From contig JAQFVV010012545.1 of the NCBI GenBank assembly GCA_028023455.1, positions 994,001 through 1,058,000 on the forward strand: 64,000 bases of DNA, written 5' to 3'. The translations under genes and the position numbers were made by a program. This document shows, piece by piece, positions 35,881 through 48,405 of the stretch. Under the pieces are notes generated by a model. That model was not told where the DNA came from, ran no database searches, and saw nothing but the letters and a program-made list of their open reading frames with translations. The DNA comes from Epiperipatus broadwayi. Taxonomy: Eukaryota > Onychophora > Udeonychophora > Euonychophora > Peripatidae. Positions within the stretch are counted from its first letter, which is position 1. Each line of letters starts with the position of its first letter.

Positions 35881-37359
35881 TAAAAAATGGTATAATATAT
35901 ATTTATATGCCCTAAAATATATATCCAGAAATATTATGAGAAAATTTGACAAAACATTATTTTTCTTAGTTGTTAATTATTCTAAAATGATATAAATTAT
36001 ACATCAAAATTAAATCATTGTATCTGCCTTCAGACACTTGTCAGAATAACTGTATTCTATAAGTCATGCATCTTATGTCATATAAAAAAAAATCCCATTG
36101 CACGTATGTTAATTAAGACTTGTACATAATTTGTAATTAATAAAGTTTATTTTATATAATAAAAAAATAGCAAATAGTATTATTATATGAGGAAGTAATA
36201 TTGATTGTTGAAAGAAAAATGGAAAGGGTAGTTATAGAAATGGATTATTGCCAAAGATCTGTAAGAAGGTCAAGGAGAGAAGGAATGACTAATAAAAAAA
36301 ATTGACAATAAATATGGAACATACTTTAATAATTAAAATCAGAATGTGATAATTAGAACATATTACCAAAATAGTAAACTGAATCAGAGGACATTTCAAA
36401 AAGAGTTGGAAAGAAGGAATAAATAAATTTGTGTGAAGAGTTGTGAACTGACAAGAGAAGCAAGGGAATTGAGAATCAGAAGATATTATAGAGCATACTG
36501 ATGAGAAGAAGATTTTTTTTTATTTTGCTTTTATTTTAAAATACTTTTAAAAGTCATGCTTTTTCAATAAAATTTTAAAAGTGACTTAGAGGCATCCCAA
36601 ACATTCGGTGCTTTGATTGAGATTAACTTTTGCAGTCATATAAATTTTTACATATATATATATGTCTGTAAACATTTTTTAAGGTAAATGTTTTTTCAAA
36701 ATAATAATGTAAAGAAAAACAAAGTGATATATTTGGGGTTTTTTTTTAGATTTTTATGTCGATTTTATAAAAATGTGTTAGCTTACTTAGTTTTCTCTAT
36801 TATTAAAATGGTTTTATCTGTAATAACCTTTAGCCATCAAATATTCCTTTCTCCAATAACGCTGCTTTCACAACTTCTAATCAAATGGAAGATGTTGTAT
36901 TGAGCAATCAGTTCAATTCACTTTTAACATTTCTGCCTGATTATTAAAAGTAATTTCACAGTGCCACAATCTTTTTTTTTCTTTTTGTAATATTCTTCTT
37001 GCAGTTAAACAGATCTTTTAAGATGCTTTCATAAATGACAATTTACATGTGGATTTGTTTATTTAACCTATTGAGATGTGTTCTACAAAGTATATATTAA
37101 AATTAAGTTGCAAAAAGAGTTATCACGAAATTACTTCAATGTTGGATATTTTTATATATGTGTATGTATGTGTTTATGTATTTTTCTTAAGATCATTATG
37201 AGCATCCAAAGACTTGCTTTCATTTATTTGTGTAATAATAGACTATTGTGCTTAAGAAATATATATAACAAATTGAATTTCAGATTTTACTATTCACTCC
37301 TCGAATGAAATAAATATCGGAATATTAATTCTGTTTGGAAATTGGATGTTTCAAGCCTT
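35881..37359. other. AT-rich non-coding spacer
   Basis: Nothing recognised. The frames at 36688-36903 and 37078-37308 have chance-like composition. Confidence 0.5.
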
Positions 37360-38640
37360 TATCTTTCGATAAAAGATTGCTTTTGAAATATATAAATAGT
37401 GAGAGATATTAATCTGGAAATTTTTAGAGATAGTGCATGATATAATAATTTCATTTCAGTGCATTGAAAAATTTGAAATGTGATTGGTTCTATTGATGCA
37501 AAATAGAACTTGGAACAAAAGATCAATCATTCTATTTTGTGTTAACATAATTATGACATAATACTACCCTCCCCCCCTCTTTATTATCAAGATTCAAATG
37601 TAATTAGAAATCCAATCAAAATATTTAATGCTATATGCTGTTGTATTTCTTTTTATCTAAACAATCCATGTTTTTTTGTGATTCTTTTTAATTTAAAATA
37701 GTCAGACACTCTTGAACCAGACTATATTGAAATAGCAGACTAGTGGAAAAAATTCTAACTTTCTTTGCTTAATTCTCACATACTTGAAGTAATTTTTGAG
37801 CTCCATCTGGATTGTAATCTTAAATCATTAGCTGCATGTACATACATTAACACTATTCGAATGCTGGGGTTAAATAGTAAAACAGGGATTATCTCTTCTG
37901 TTCTTGATAACAAAATGCTTTATTATTTTCAACAATAATATTAAATTTTTTTTAAAAATATTTTAATCACATTCTTTTAATATTCCATAAATAGAATGAT
38001 CTTCAACAAACTAATTTTGAAAAAGCTTTCAATTCTGAAATTTTGGAAATTAGATTATTATAGACATTAAAATAGCTAGATCAGACTAGAAGATATGAGA
38101 TTTGATCCCATGCTTCCTCATTTCTGTTAATTAGAAATACTTGTTTATGTAAAACTACACTTGTATTTGTGTACATGGAGAATTTGATTTATTTATTTTG
38201 AAATATCAATTGTTATTATCCATTTTAAATCAGAGATTCAGATGTTCTAAGACTCTTGTCCACCTGATGATAAAATACTGTTTTTGAAATATTTATACAG
38301 GGATTGAAAAGTTGGTCTGGAGATCTTTATGTAGGAGATAGTTTACAATATAATTTTATTTGAGGATAAATGCATTGTAAAATCTGAATAGTTGTTGCAT
38401 TTATTGATGCAATATTGAACTTAGGCAGAAGATTGATCATTCCTTTGCTATTAACATATTTCTGTCACAGTACTATTATTTTATTTTATTATAGATATTT
38501 TAGACATTACAATATCTGGATCAAACCATTATAAATAAGATGATTTTTTTTATTCTGGGTGTTAGAGATGCATATTATGTAAACATGCACATACTTATAT
38601 AGATTTTGATTTATTTCTTTATTACACAGTGAGTTATATG
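37360..38640 (+). repeat. Diverged direct repeats (family E)
   Basis: A segment around 37375-37575 (GATGCAAAATAGAACTTGG near 37495, AAAGATCAATCATTC near 37519) recurs diverged at 38275-38475 (GATGCAATATTGAACTTAGG, GAAGATTGATCATTC). A second segment near 38055-38180 (ATTATAGACATTAAAATAGC) recurs near 38490-38620. Similarity is about 65-75% by eye. An old two-copy repeat of unknown class. Confidence 0.45.
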
Positions 38641-40429
38641 GGACAGCATATGACATTCAAGCATCGATCAACCCTTTTATTTGACTGACTAAACTAAAAA
38701 ATATTTATTGTAATGTGAATACAAATTGGTAAAATCTCAGCAAAATAACTTAGAATTATACTCTCTGATTTTACAAAAAAAATCGAGTCAGATGTCACAT
38801 GATCTAATTTAATAAGCTTGTATTACAAATGTTAAGAGCTTATTTATAATCCTCCAATTTTATACAATTAATTTTATTTATAAATAATATATGCACTTAG
38901 CAATGGAGGGTATTTTATGATAAAGTAAGACAACTATGTGAAATTGTTTTTACAGGCTTTAACTCTATAATAATATAATTGAGCAGTTAATATTAGTTAA
39001 TTAATTTTTAGAACACAAGCAAAAATTTGTCATTTGTAAATTGAAGACATCTGTATTTATAGATAGAATATTCATAAGGGTTTTATTTTAGATGAAAGTT
39101 AGAATAACTCTTAATTTCTGTTTATTTTTGATACATGTGAAATAACAATGTGTATATAGCATAGAGATAGAGTAAATTGGTATGTTGCATGCCTGTAGCC
39201 AGAGATAGCCAAAGAATATCATCATTATCATATAATTTATAAAGACCAGAAATATTTGGATAGACATAGAATGGAGCATCCTTAATTTTAGAAAAAAATA
39301 CATGAAAATACTTGCCACAGCAGCATGAAGCCCATTATGAAAACAGACTCTTACAGTCATTTGAATATTAAATAATTCATTGGCACAAATTCCACATCTT
39401 TAAATATGAATCATCACATTATAACATATATGATATACTTTATTGCAACATATATTTTGTATGTGGCATCACCATTACTATCTCTTTGAACTTCTGCTTC
39501 TAATGTAAATTATTGAATGCTTCAATAATGATGATGATGGTCTTAAAGACAATTATATTAGAATGAAAATGGCAGGAGCAATAAATATTTAATCACTCTA
39601 ATGAAAGAGAATATTTGCCACTTTCCATTATTGATGATGATATAATGAAGATTAATAGCCAATGATGGCATGATAACAATGTTAGATAATGATAAATAAT
39701 TTTCAAAGTTTAACCAATTTAAAAAATAATTATCTGTGTTCAGTATAAGCTACTGGTTGTTAAAATTCCTTAGAGAAAAGAAAATGAAGTGTGTGTGATT
39801 TTTTTAGCTATTGGTTGAGTGCTTATAGATGAGATAAAGACGTTCCTGATACTTATTGTTTTATGCTTGAGAGGAAAATAAGACCTGCTTGGTATTGATC
39901 TTTGAAATGGAAAGAAGTCTTAAATCCACCAAGAAATCAACTTTTCTATACCGTCTATGCAAATAAAATTCATTAGGCTATACATTTCCTCTTTTTTTTT
40001 TTCCATTTTAATTTCAAATTTTAATGATGGCTTTTAAATTGATAAATGAAAAATAAAAAGCTTACATTTTTAAAAAGCTCAGTTTATATATTCGTCATTG
40101 TAATGTAGGAAAATGATATTAAGTAAGAATATATATATATTTTTTATGAGCTTACATCTAAAGAGTAAAGTTGTAGTAAACTCCAGGAACCATAATTAAT
40201 ATCTAATATTTCTCTTATTATACTGAAATGTATATTAACTATCATTCCTGTCTTCTCATATTATTCATAAGAAATGTCTACTTTATATTATTTCAGTATT
40301 ATTTTGCTTTTTAATCTTCTCTTTTTTGATTTTTTTTTTATGTTTTATTACTAATATTTATTTAGGCATATGATATTTGATCTCTATTATGGTAACAGCT
40401 GAACATTATTTCAGACTTTGCAAAGGAAA
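38641..40429. other. AT-rich non-coding spacer
   Basis: No gene or repeat recognised. The minus frame at 39360-39088 (90 codons) is hydrophobic with no family resemblance. Confidence 0.5.
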
Positions 40430-42260
40430 TCAGTCATGAATCATTATTATTTTCAGTCAATATTAATCCACTATAGGATGAAGATCTTTCCTAGTTTAAT
40501 TCATTTTTTCTAATCCACAGAATTGTTTTCTCCACAGCACTCTAGTACATGATTCATTCTGGATCTTTTATAATCTTTTTAGATCTACTTTAAAATTTTA
40601 AGTGTTCTTTTTTTATTATATCTTTTAATATATCTGTCCCAGCTTCATTTCATCCCTTTAATTATTTCAATGATGTTACTGATACTGTTCATTCCCTCAC
40701 ATATTTCACTTTTGATCTCTCTTTGTAAATCTTGACGTATATCTCTTAATACTTTATTGTATGGTCTGACATTTCTATAATGATTTTCTGTTAAGTATCC
40801 AAGTTTTATATCCATGCATAAAACTAGCAAAGCATATCTATTCTATGATTTTTTTAAAATATAGTTTCATCTGCACTGATAATCTGACCATGATATTTGT
40901 AGTTATTAACTTCTTTTAATTCATTAATATCAATTTTTAGTTTGCTTCTTGGGTGAAAAATCTTTTTAAATATTTATCTTAATTTCTACTTTGTTGGTTT
41001 CATCTATAAATTTTATAACATTTCCTGAAGTTCTGAAGTACTATTTTAAAAAACAATAATGTCCAATTATTTTAATTTTCTTGATTTTCATTTTAATTCA
41101 CAAAATACTTCCCATGAAAGTGCTGTAGAAAGTTGGAGATGTGGAATCGCTTTACTTATGAAATATAATCACTGATGTTGTGCTTTAATAGATAATATTC
41201 AGAATTTGGCAATGTCTTATGTCTATATATTGATGTGTCAGAAATTAATAATTGCATAAATGCTTATAGAGTCAAATACCTTTTCATAACTTCAAATGGA
41301 AAATACAATAGCAACCCATATTTATTAATTGTATATATAACTTGTCTTAATGATTTTTGGGTATAATCTGCTAACTAAACCCATTTTAAATTCAGCATGT
41401 CTTTGATTAAGTCAAATTTTCTAATGTAGACAACTTGTGAATATCTTAATAAAGATATTGTATAAAACTGATAGAGGATGTGGAGCTATAATTTCTAATA
41501 TCTTTTTTTTTTCATCTTTTTTAAATAACAATTTTACTATTGCATTTTTCTAAGTGTCTGACACATTCTTATCATTCAAATATTTGTTTTGTAGCTTACT
41601 AAAATTTTTTTCATTTACTTTTTTTATGATATCAATGATAATTTCATATTTTCCTGAAGCCATTTTATATTCTTCATAGATGTAATTGTATGTCTTACTC
41701 TTTATTTTTAATGTTTAATAGTGGTTAATTTGTTGGGTTTTTTTGTTCTTTATTACTTTATAATTCTTTATAGAAGTCATCCAAATATTTCTTTTATTAT
41801 TGAAATAATTTTCCTTTCAATACCAAAATATTACTTTATACACTTTAAGACTTAATTTTTTCTATAATATTTATTATATATTTTTAAAGATTTTATTCTC
41901 TTACCATAGTCTTTTTTGCTATTTTGCAGTTTGGGGGGAGTGGGTTTAAACAGCATTGACTCTTTTTCACACCATTTTATAGAATTCTATTGAATGGGTC
42001 ATTTTTCAATATTAATATAGTTTTTTGTTCATACAGTACTGTCTCAATTGGAATTTGCTGGTTGAATGCTGCTTTTTTTGTGCAGTTCGCCTGTATAGCT
42101 GACCTTAGAATATTGTATAATTTATCATATTATTGAATTCAGTTAAATCTGAGCAGGTGTCAGAATCTGTAATATTTCTGAAGGTTAGGGATATTATTTG
42201 TTGATATTATCTTTTTTAAAAATAACTTGTCTTTGTAGCTTTGCAATAATGTATCTCTTA
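40430..42260 (-). mobile_element. Decayed RTE-like LINE (copy 2)
   Basis: Collinear with the element at 11.87-14.58 kb, more decayed. Shared landmarks include the C-terminal stretch (AGCTTCATTTCAT near 40640, TTTCTGTTAAGTATCCAAG near 40787), the YLG-proximal region (TATTTGTAGTTATTAACTTC near 40895) and the motif-A region near 41270. The CTAATATCTTTTTTTTTTCA and TTTTTCTAAGTGTCTGACAC region near 41500-41570 also matches. The FADD box is not readable. A minus frame at 40830-40645 corresponds to the C-terminal tail, where LGYLTENHYRNVRPYNK parallels the tail in copy 1. Confidence 0.75.
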
Positions 42261-42374
42261 TATTTCACTTATTAATAATCTGCATTAGATCTATTAAATA
42301 TATTACTGCTTTGAAATATATCTTTTATTGTTAGTCAACACTATACAAATACTACCAACCATATCTATCTCCAC

Positions 42375-42600
42375 TTTAGATATTTATGTTAGACACCAAA
42401 GATCACAACTTGACCACAAAGAGTGAAACTATTAAGTCAAAGAAGTGTAAATAAACCTCATTAAACAGGTAAATATAGCTGTTATGAATGCAGACTAACA
42501 AATATTCAATTATAACATTCAAACAGCAATTATAACTTTCAAACTGCATTCTAATTATGTATTACTTACATAATAAAGCTAAAATTATCCAAAGGTATAT
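42375..42600 (+). repeat. Family C repeat, plus copy
   Basis: Landmarks: TTTATGTTAGACACCAAAGA, AACTTGACCACA, CTCATTAAACAGGTAAATAT and GAATGCAGACTAACAAATAT. It forms an inverted pair with 42640-42960, and the same order appears at 47.3 kb. Confidence 0.75.
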
Positions 42601-42639
42601 ATAGGTAAATAATGTAAATATGTAAAAGTAGTCAACAAA

Positions 42640-42960
42640 CTCTTTTCATGTATTTACATTATTTACTTATCTAACCTTGGGCCCTTTTAGCTTTATTATG
42701 TAATTAATACATAGTTTGAGTGCAATTTAAAAGTTATTATTTTAGTTTGAATGTTATAAATGAATATTTGTTAGTCTGAATTCAGAACATGTTATATTTA
42801 CCTGTTTAATGGGGTTTATTCAAACTTCTTTCAATTAATATTTTCAATCTTTGTAGGGAAGTTGCAATGTTTAATGTCTACATAAATATAGTAGATCATA
42901 TATAAAAGTAGAATTTTATTGTTAATGTTTAAAATAGGTTGCCTTGACAACAGATTGAGA
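42640..42960 (-). repeat. Family C repeat, minus copy
   Basis: Inverse of the preceding copy: ATATTTGTTAGTCTGAATTC near 42763, ATTTACCTGTTTAATGGGGT near 42795, TTTAATGTCTACATAAATAT near 42868. Ends with GGTTGCCTTGACAACAG near 42938. Confidence 0.75.
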
Positions 42961-43250
42961 TTATTGATTGTGACTGATATTGGTACTCTTTATGTATTGA
43001 CTGCTTTCATGTATTTTCATTATTTATCTATCTAGTCTTGGGCATTTTTAGCTTTATTAAGAAATAATTAATATCATTGAGATTTGAAACTTTCAAAAAT
43101 AAATTTGCCTGTTTAATGAGGTTGATTTAAACTAGAAATATAAAAATCTTAGTCTGTTAAAGTCCTGTATTTATATTAAGATTTTAGACCAGAATGAAAG
43201 GTGGAATTTATCTTCTGATTATAGAAATATCTTGACAACAGACGGAAGAT
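42961..43250 (-). repeat. Family C repeat, further partial minus copy
   Basis: Repeats CTTGGGCATTTTTAGCTTTATTA (split landmark near 43037-43060), GCCTGTTTAATGAGGTTGAT near 43107 and CTTGACAACAGACGG near 43230. Confidence 0.65.
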
Positions 43251-43273
43251 TTACAGCTAAGATAAGTTTGGAT

Positions 43274-43274
<1 letters not shown>

Positions 43275-43338
<64 letters not shown>

Positions 43339-43341
43339 TAA

Positions 43342-43374
<33 letters not shown>
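43275..43374 (+). repeat. Compound (AT)n(GA)n microsatellite
   Basis: About 30 AT units (43275-43338, with one break near 43330), then about 14 GA units (43346-43374). An open frame across it (43232-43417) is just microsatellite translation. Confidence 0.95.
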
Positions 43375-43377
<3 letters not shown>

Positions 43378-43499
43378 TATATTCTTTCTTGGATGTTTAG
43401 TTTTATTAGAGAATTGAAATTAAGAGAATATATCCATTTAAACAGAGATATCTTTGTTTTTTTGATATTTCCAGGAAACTATCAGTTACTATTAATTAG

Positions 43500-43970
43500 C
43501 AATCCTGAGACTAAACAAGTTTTCACCATTAGCCTATAATAGCTTCTTTGTTGGTCTTTATTGGAGTAAAAGGAAACTCTTTCACTTTAAACCCAAGTTT
43601 CCTATAAGGATCTAAACTCAAAAATCTATTTTTATAGATGTCAAAGTGCAGAAGAATAGCATCTTTCTTCTCATCCTGAAACTAATAAGCTTTCCCCAGA
43701 GAGTTGTATATAATTTTCCATTTTTTAATATACTAAACAGTATTGAAAAAATATAGATTCAGCATATACAACTCTTTGGAGCAGGTTAATTATTCTTTGC
43801 AGAATGTCAAGGAGAGTGCTATTTCCCTGCATTCTGACATCTATAAAAATAGCTTTTGGGGTGTATATCCTGGGTTTGAAGTGAAAGGACTTCCCTTTTA
43901 CTTCACTAAACCCCAACAAAGTAGCTATTACAGATTAATGGAGAAATCTTGTTAGTCCCAAGAGAATTGT
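43500..43970. repeat. Family D inverted pair
   Basis: The left arm 43500-43720 and right arm 43730-43970 are inverted copies. Examples are TATTTTTATAGATGTCA against TGACATCTATAAAAATA, and AGAGAGTTGTATA against TATACAACTCTTT. The spacer is very short. No coding sequence; class unknown. Confidence 0.7.
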
Positions 43971-44029
43971 TCTTTAGTAGCAATTGATAGGTTTCTAGCA
44001 ACATCAAAAGGCAATATCATCTCTGTTTA

Positions 44030-44264
44030 CTTGGATACAATCTTTTAATTCATTGTCTGTAAAAAAATATTGATTCAACATATACAACTTTCTGGAGAAA
44101 GTTACTTATTATTTTCAAGATGCCAAGAAAAATTCTATTCTTATGCATTCTGATACCTATAAAAATAGCTTTCTGGGTTTAGGTTCTTATAAGAACTTAG
44201 TCTTGAAGTGAAAGAGGGTCCTCTTTTATTTCAATGAATCCCAACAAAGAAGTTATTATATATA
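44030..44264 (+). repeat. Family D repeat, third copy
   Basis: Same orientation as the right arm of the preceding pair: GATTCAACATATACAACTTT near 44072, TGCATTCTGATACCTATAAA near 44143, ATCCCAACAAAGAAG near 44238. It ends at the insertion point of the MITE. Confidence 0.7.
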
Positions 44265-45169
44265 CACCTGGGTCTCATTTTATGCGGTAGATAGGTTTCT
44301 CAGAAAATTCGCACAAAAGAAATCACACAAAAATATACTTAACTTACCTTGAAAAATGGAGATAGAGGGTTGTAATTTTCAGAAATCGCATAAAAGCAGA
44401 GCAAGAAGGAAAAATTACTTTAAAATCCACATTAAAAAAATAATGAAATAAAGTATGACTAATAAAAAATTTCAAATATTTGAAAAAAAATAATACAAGA
44501 CAAACTTTTTTTATTAATTACAGTATTTAATTTTACATTTTTTCATACATATTTTAATCATTAGCGGTTGTTTGGCTATTTGACAATATGCGTTCGTTTG
44601 TGAAATGTTAAGAAATCAGATTCGTCATGTGACATACAACTAGCGCCACTTTCAGTCTTGAGCTGTGTTCATAGTTTTTTGTTTCTATATTAAAAAAATG
44701 AGATTGTAATCAAAACAAAATGATTATAGATTATCATTAGAAAGATTATTTTCAGTTTATAAAATCCTTAAAATCTTCGTTATTATTTATTTTAAAAATC
44801 TAAAAAATTATTTATTTCTGTTATAGTTAACAAAATACGTTTTAAAAGTTTAAAATTTTTGACTATTTATTGGATATTTTTATATGTAAATATAAATCTA
44901 TTATTATTACTTGCTCATTAGCGTAAGTAGGTTATTTACATAGAAGCTAATATTCTAAATACAGCTTCAGACCATATTCACGTTAGCTGCTAATATAATG
45001 TTATATTTTTGAAAAAAAAAAAGTATTTCAAGTCAAAAAAAGTTATTAATAATTTAAATTTCTTGATATCTAATAAATATAATGAAATGTGAAAGATATT
45101 AAGAAGAAACATGAATCGCATAACTTCAAAATCGCATTAAAATAATCCGCATAAAACGAGACCCAGGTG
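44265..45169. mobile_element. Pogo/Tigger-like MITE, 905 bp, with TIRs and TA duplication
   Basis: The terminal inverted repeats are 23 bp with one mismatch: left CACCTGGGTCTCATTTTATG..., right ...CATAAAACGAGACCCAGGTG. They are bordered by TA (also TATA) on both sides (44261-44264 and 45170-45173). Subterminal GCGATT/TCGCAT motifs repeat inside the right end, and the left end has TCGCAC and TCGCAT. The terminal CTCGTTTTATGCG wording closely recalls Tigger/pogo ends (Tc1-mariner superfamily, TA target), which is established knowledge applied by eye. No transposase frame is present, so it is non-autonomous. Several CpGs survive inside, suggesting a younger insertion than its surroundings. Confidence 0.85.
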
Positions 45170-45173
45170 TATA

Positions 45174-47290
45174 TGTAACTGAAATGAAAATAACTGTACC
45201 TCCCATTGAATTATGTAAAGACAATCTATGAAAATATAAATATATATGTAAGCTATATTGTTGCAACAATTCTTTTTGTTTTTCAGTTAATCGTACTAAA
45301 TTATGGAATTTCTTAAGAAAATAGAAATAACGGATTATTTTGTTGTTCTTTTGAGGAATGTCTATATGATACTGGGTCTACTGTTAAAGTAGGCTATAGA
45401 AAATAATCTAGTTTTACAGTGATTAGTGTTAAAAAGTTCCATTTATTATTATTATCTATTCAATTTGTATAATGAATACATAATGAGAGAAGACCTATTA
45501 AATGATAATAAATAGATTCAAGAAGAAACATCAGAACAATAGTAAACTTCTGATGTCATTATATTTATAGCTGAAATTAAAATTAAGAATGTTAAAGAAT
45601 ATAATGAAAAATGGGATTACAAATAATTATGAAGAAGCCAAACAACTATGGTGAAAGAATCAGAGCCGATTTCAAAATTGATAGTGAAAACATAGAAGTA
45701 TTTGATAGTTTCTTTTTTGTTGGATTATTCTTCAAGAATAAATGATTTTGCTGATAAGAAGGAACGTGTTGCAAACTAATTCTGAATAGTTACAATGAAA
45801 AGTATATAAATGATTTTTAGATTTATGAATACATGTTTAAAAAAGAAAATCAGAATTATTCATGTTATTTTCTGTTGGTGTGAAACATGATAGAGAATAA
45901 TGCTTTTGGATTGTTACTGCTGAAGACTTTTGAGAATGCTACAGACATCAAAGAAATTGAATAAGTGATTATTTGATCAGATTAGGTCTGAACTCTTTAT
46001 TTAAAGCATAAATGATCAGGTGGAAATTGTCCTAATTTGCTCATGTCATGAGATGGTACAATAGTTAATAAAGTTGATAATGAAAAAAAAAAAAAAACAT
46101 GACAATAATGATGCAGATACACTCCATCATCTCAATAATGAATGTATTTTTTAAATAATCTAAAATACCACACAATGATTGATTTGTTTGTTTGTTTTTA
46201 AAAAAGCATTTAATACTATGAACTAGAAAATACAACATTTGAGAAATAAAATATAATTGTTTTCAGAAATAAATAGAAAGAGATTGCTTCTAGAATTTTT
46301 GTATATTTAAAATGTAATTGTCTATTTTAATTGGAGTTTGTATTCTGATATATTTTTATAAATACACTAAGAATAATCAATTACGAAAACTCTACAAATA
46401 GTATCAAGAATATTCTAATATCTATCCATATAAACCTGCTGTTTTGATAGAAAACATATATATATAGTATCGTAATTAGGAAAAAAATAGAGAGCAAAAA
46501 CCTGTTAAACTTTATAAGAATTTTCCACCCCATATATGACCTGAGTGCTGCCAAATTTTGCAATGGCTTTTTTCATATTTTGCCTTTGCTCAGATCCATT
46601 ATTAATATGCAAAGTGCCTCAACTTAATGCTGAGTATAAAATAATCAAATAATTATTTGTTTAATTGGTCTATCAGAAATATATACAACTTAAAAAATGC
46701 TTTATCATATATAGATAATGCACTTATATTCTATACTTAAGAGCTATTACTGCACTAAATTGATAACACATTGCTTGGATTATGACTTACCTGTATATTT
46801 TACCTTAATGATAATATCATAAATGCATTGTCAGTTTATTGTAAACTATATTTCTGTATATAATATTTATTTATTTTAGGTTTTAAGATTTTAAGTATTT
46901 CAATGCAACCATTATTTTATATAGAACCTCTTTTTTTTTTTAGTTCTGAATGGTTTAATTTATTCATTTTTACCAACATTGATGCATTTTCTTAATTATT
47001 TATCATGTTTTTATAATCTTTTGAATCTAATGACAGCAGTTCCGCTATGGTATCTAATTTATTTGGGAAACAGTACAATAGTTGTGATAATTTTTTTTCA
47101 TTACGTTTTTCAGGTCGCTTGTTGTAAAAAAAAAGTGTGTGGTAATTATAACAAATCAGTTGCGCAAAAAAGAACTCTATAAAAATTGAATTCAGAAATG
47201 AATTTGGAAACCTTTTTTACTAAAGTTTCTAAATACCCAAAATTTAAAAATGCAAATATTTAAACTCATTTTCTACATATTGAAACCATT
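45174..47290. other. AT-rich non-coding spacer
   Basis: No gene or named repeat. Poly(A) run near 46084-46098. Confidence 0.5.
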
Positions 47291-47585
47291 AGAAGTCAGT
47301 CAACACTTAGAATTTCAAACTGTTGTCAAGGCAACCTCCTTTTTAGCAATAGAGATGGAATCCCACTTCTGTTAATGATCTCATATATTTATGTAGACAC
47401 TAAAGATTGCAACTTGATCACAGACATTGAAATTATTGATAGAAAGAAATTTAAATAAATCTCCTTAAACAGGTAAATATAACTTGTTTTGAATGCAGAC
47501 TAATAAATAGTCAATTATAATATTACAAATTCAATTATAATTTCAAATTGCACCCAAAGTATTACTTAAATAATAAGTGTAATAA
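47291..47585 (+). repeat. Family C repeat, best-preserved plus copy
   Basis: Contains in order AAACTGTTGTCAAGGCAACC (near 47317), TTTATGTAGACACTAAAGAT, GCAACTTGATCACAGAC, CTTAAACAGGTAAATATAAC and GAATGCAGACTAATAAATAG. It abuts the family B fold-back copy 2. Confidence 0.75.
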
Positions 47586-47595
47586 TATATATATA

Positions 47596-47748
47596 ATAAA
47601 AATTCATATAACATTACAATACTAGTCAAAAAAACTAAACTTTACTAAAATTCTTCCACAACCATGTTTTCGTTTATTAACATGGCTGTGAAAGAATTTT
47701 TAGTAAGGTTTAGTTTTTTTGACTAGCAATGTTATATGAATTTTTATA
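47596..47748. mobile_element. Fold-back hairpin element, family B copy 2
   Basis: The arms 47596-47668 and 47679-47748 (about 70 bp, more than 90% matched) are separated by a 10-nt loop. Examples are TCATATAACATTACAATACT against AGCAATGTTATATGA, and CTAAAATTCTTCCACA against TGTGAAAGAATTTTTAG. It is followed by GCATTAGGCAGTATTTAATA, also found after copy 1 at 22.5 kb. The RNA of either strand would fold into a long near-perfect hairpin. Confidence 0.75.
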
Positions 47749-47790
47749 TTATTTATTATTGATAGTAAAGCATTAGGCAGTATTTAATAT

Positions 47791-48405
47791 ATATATAAGG
47801 GCATTGCAAATAATGACAAATTATCTCTGCCATTGATCAAGTATTATCACATTATTCTGTTGCCTAATTATTCAGTCTGACTTCCAGCAAAAAATTGGCA
47901 TGCAGATATACATATATACGCACTGTTATTATACAAAAGATTTGAAAAGGCATTCTTGCACTATTAAATAATATGCATTATAGGTAAAAAGTAAAACAGT
48001 TTTTAAATAGCTCACTATAGGATCAACGTTTCTTCAGTGACCATAAAATAGGAATTGTAAAGAAAGCGCAGTTCAAGAAAACTGTCAGGTGATAAGAGTT
48101 TGTGTTTTTTAATTCTTGCTTCACCTCTAGCTAAAAATAGTTAAATACCTATAATCAATCAATATTAAATGGTTGCTGAAAGAAAGCTTGTAATATTTTT
48201 TTCTATCTAAAACACTTAAATTTTAATTGGTAGGATTCAAACATAACTAGCAATATTTATGAATATTTTAGCTTTTGTGAATATAGATTTAACAATGCAG
48301 TACCTATTTAAAATTTTATTATATTATCATTGTCAGTTATAGTACTGTTTTTCAGCTAACAACTAATGAATAATTGTATGTGTTCATAATTTCTTCATAA
48401 GTCCT
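47791..48405. other. AT-rich non-coding spacer
   Basis: Nothing recognised. Confidence 0.5.

Noticed and set aside
39088-39360. 90-codon hydrophobic minus-strand frame
   Set aside because: No family resemblance, no splice or start context, and composition as expected from AT-rich noise.
43232-43417. 61-codon frame with Tyr-Ile and Glu-Arg repeats
   Set aside because: Translation of an (AT)n(GA)n microsatellite.
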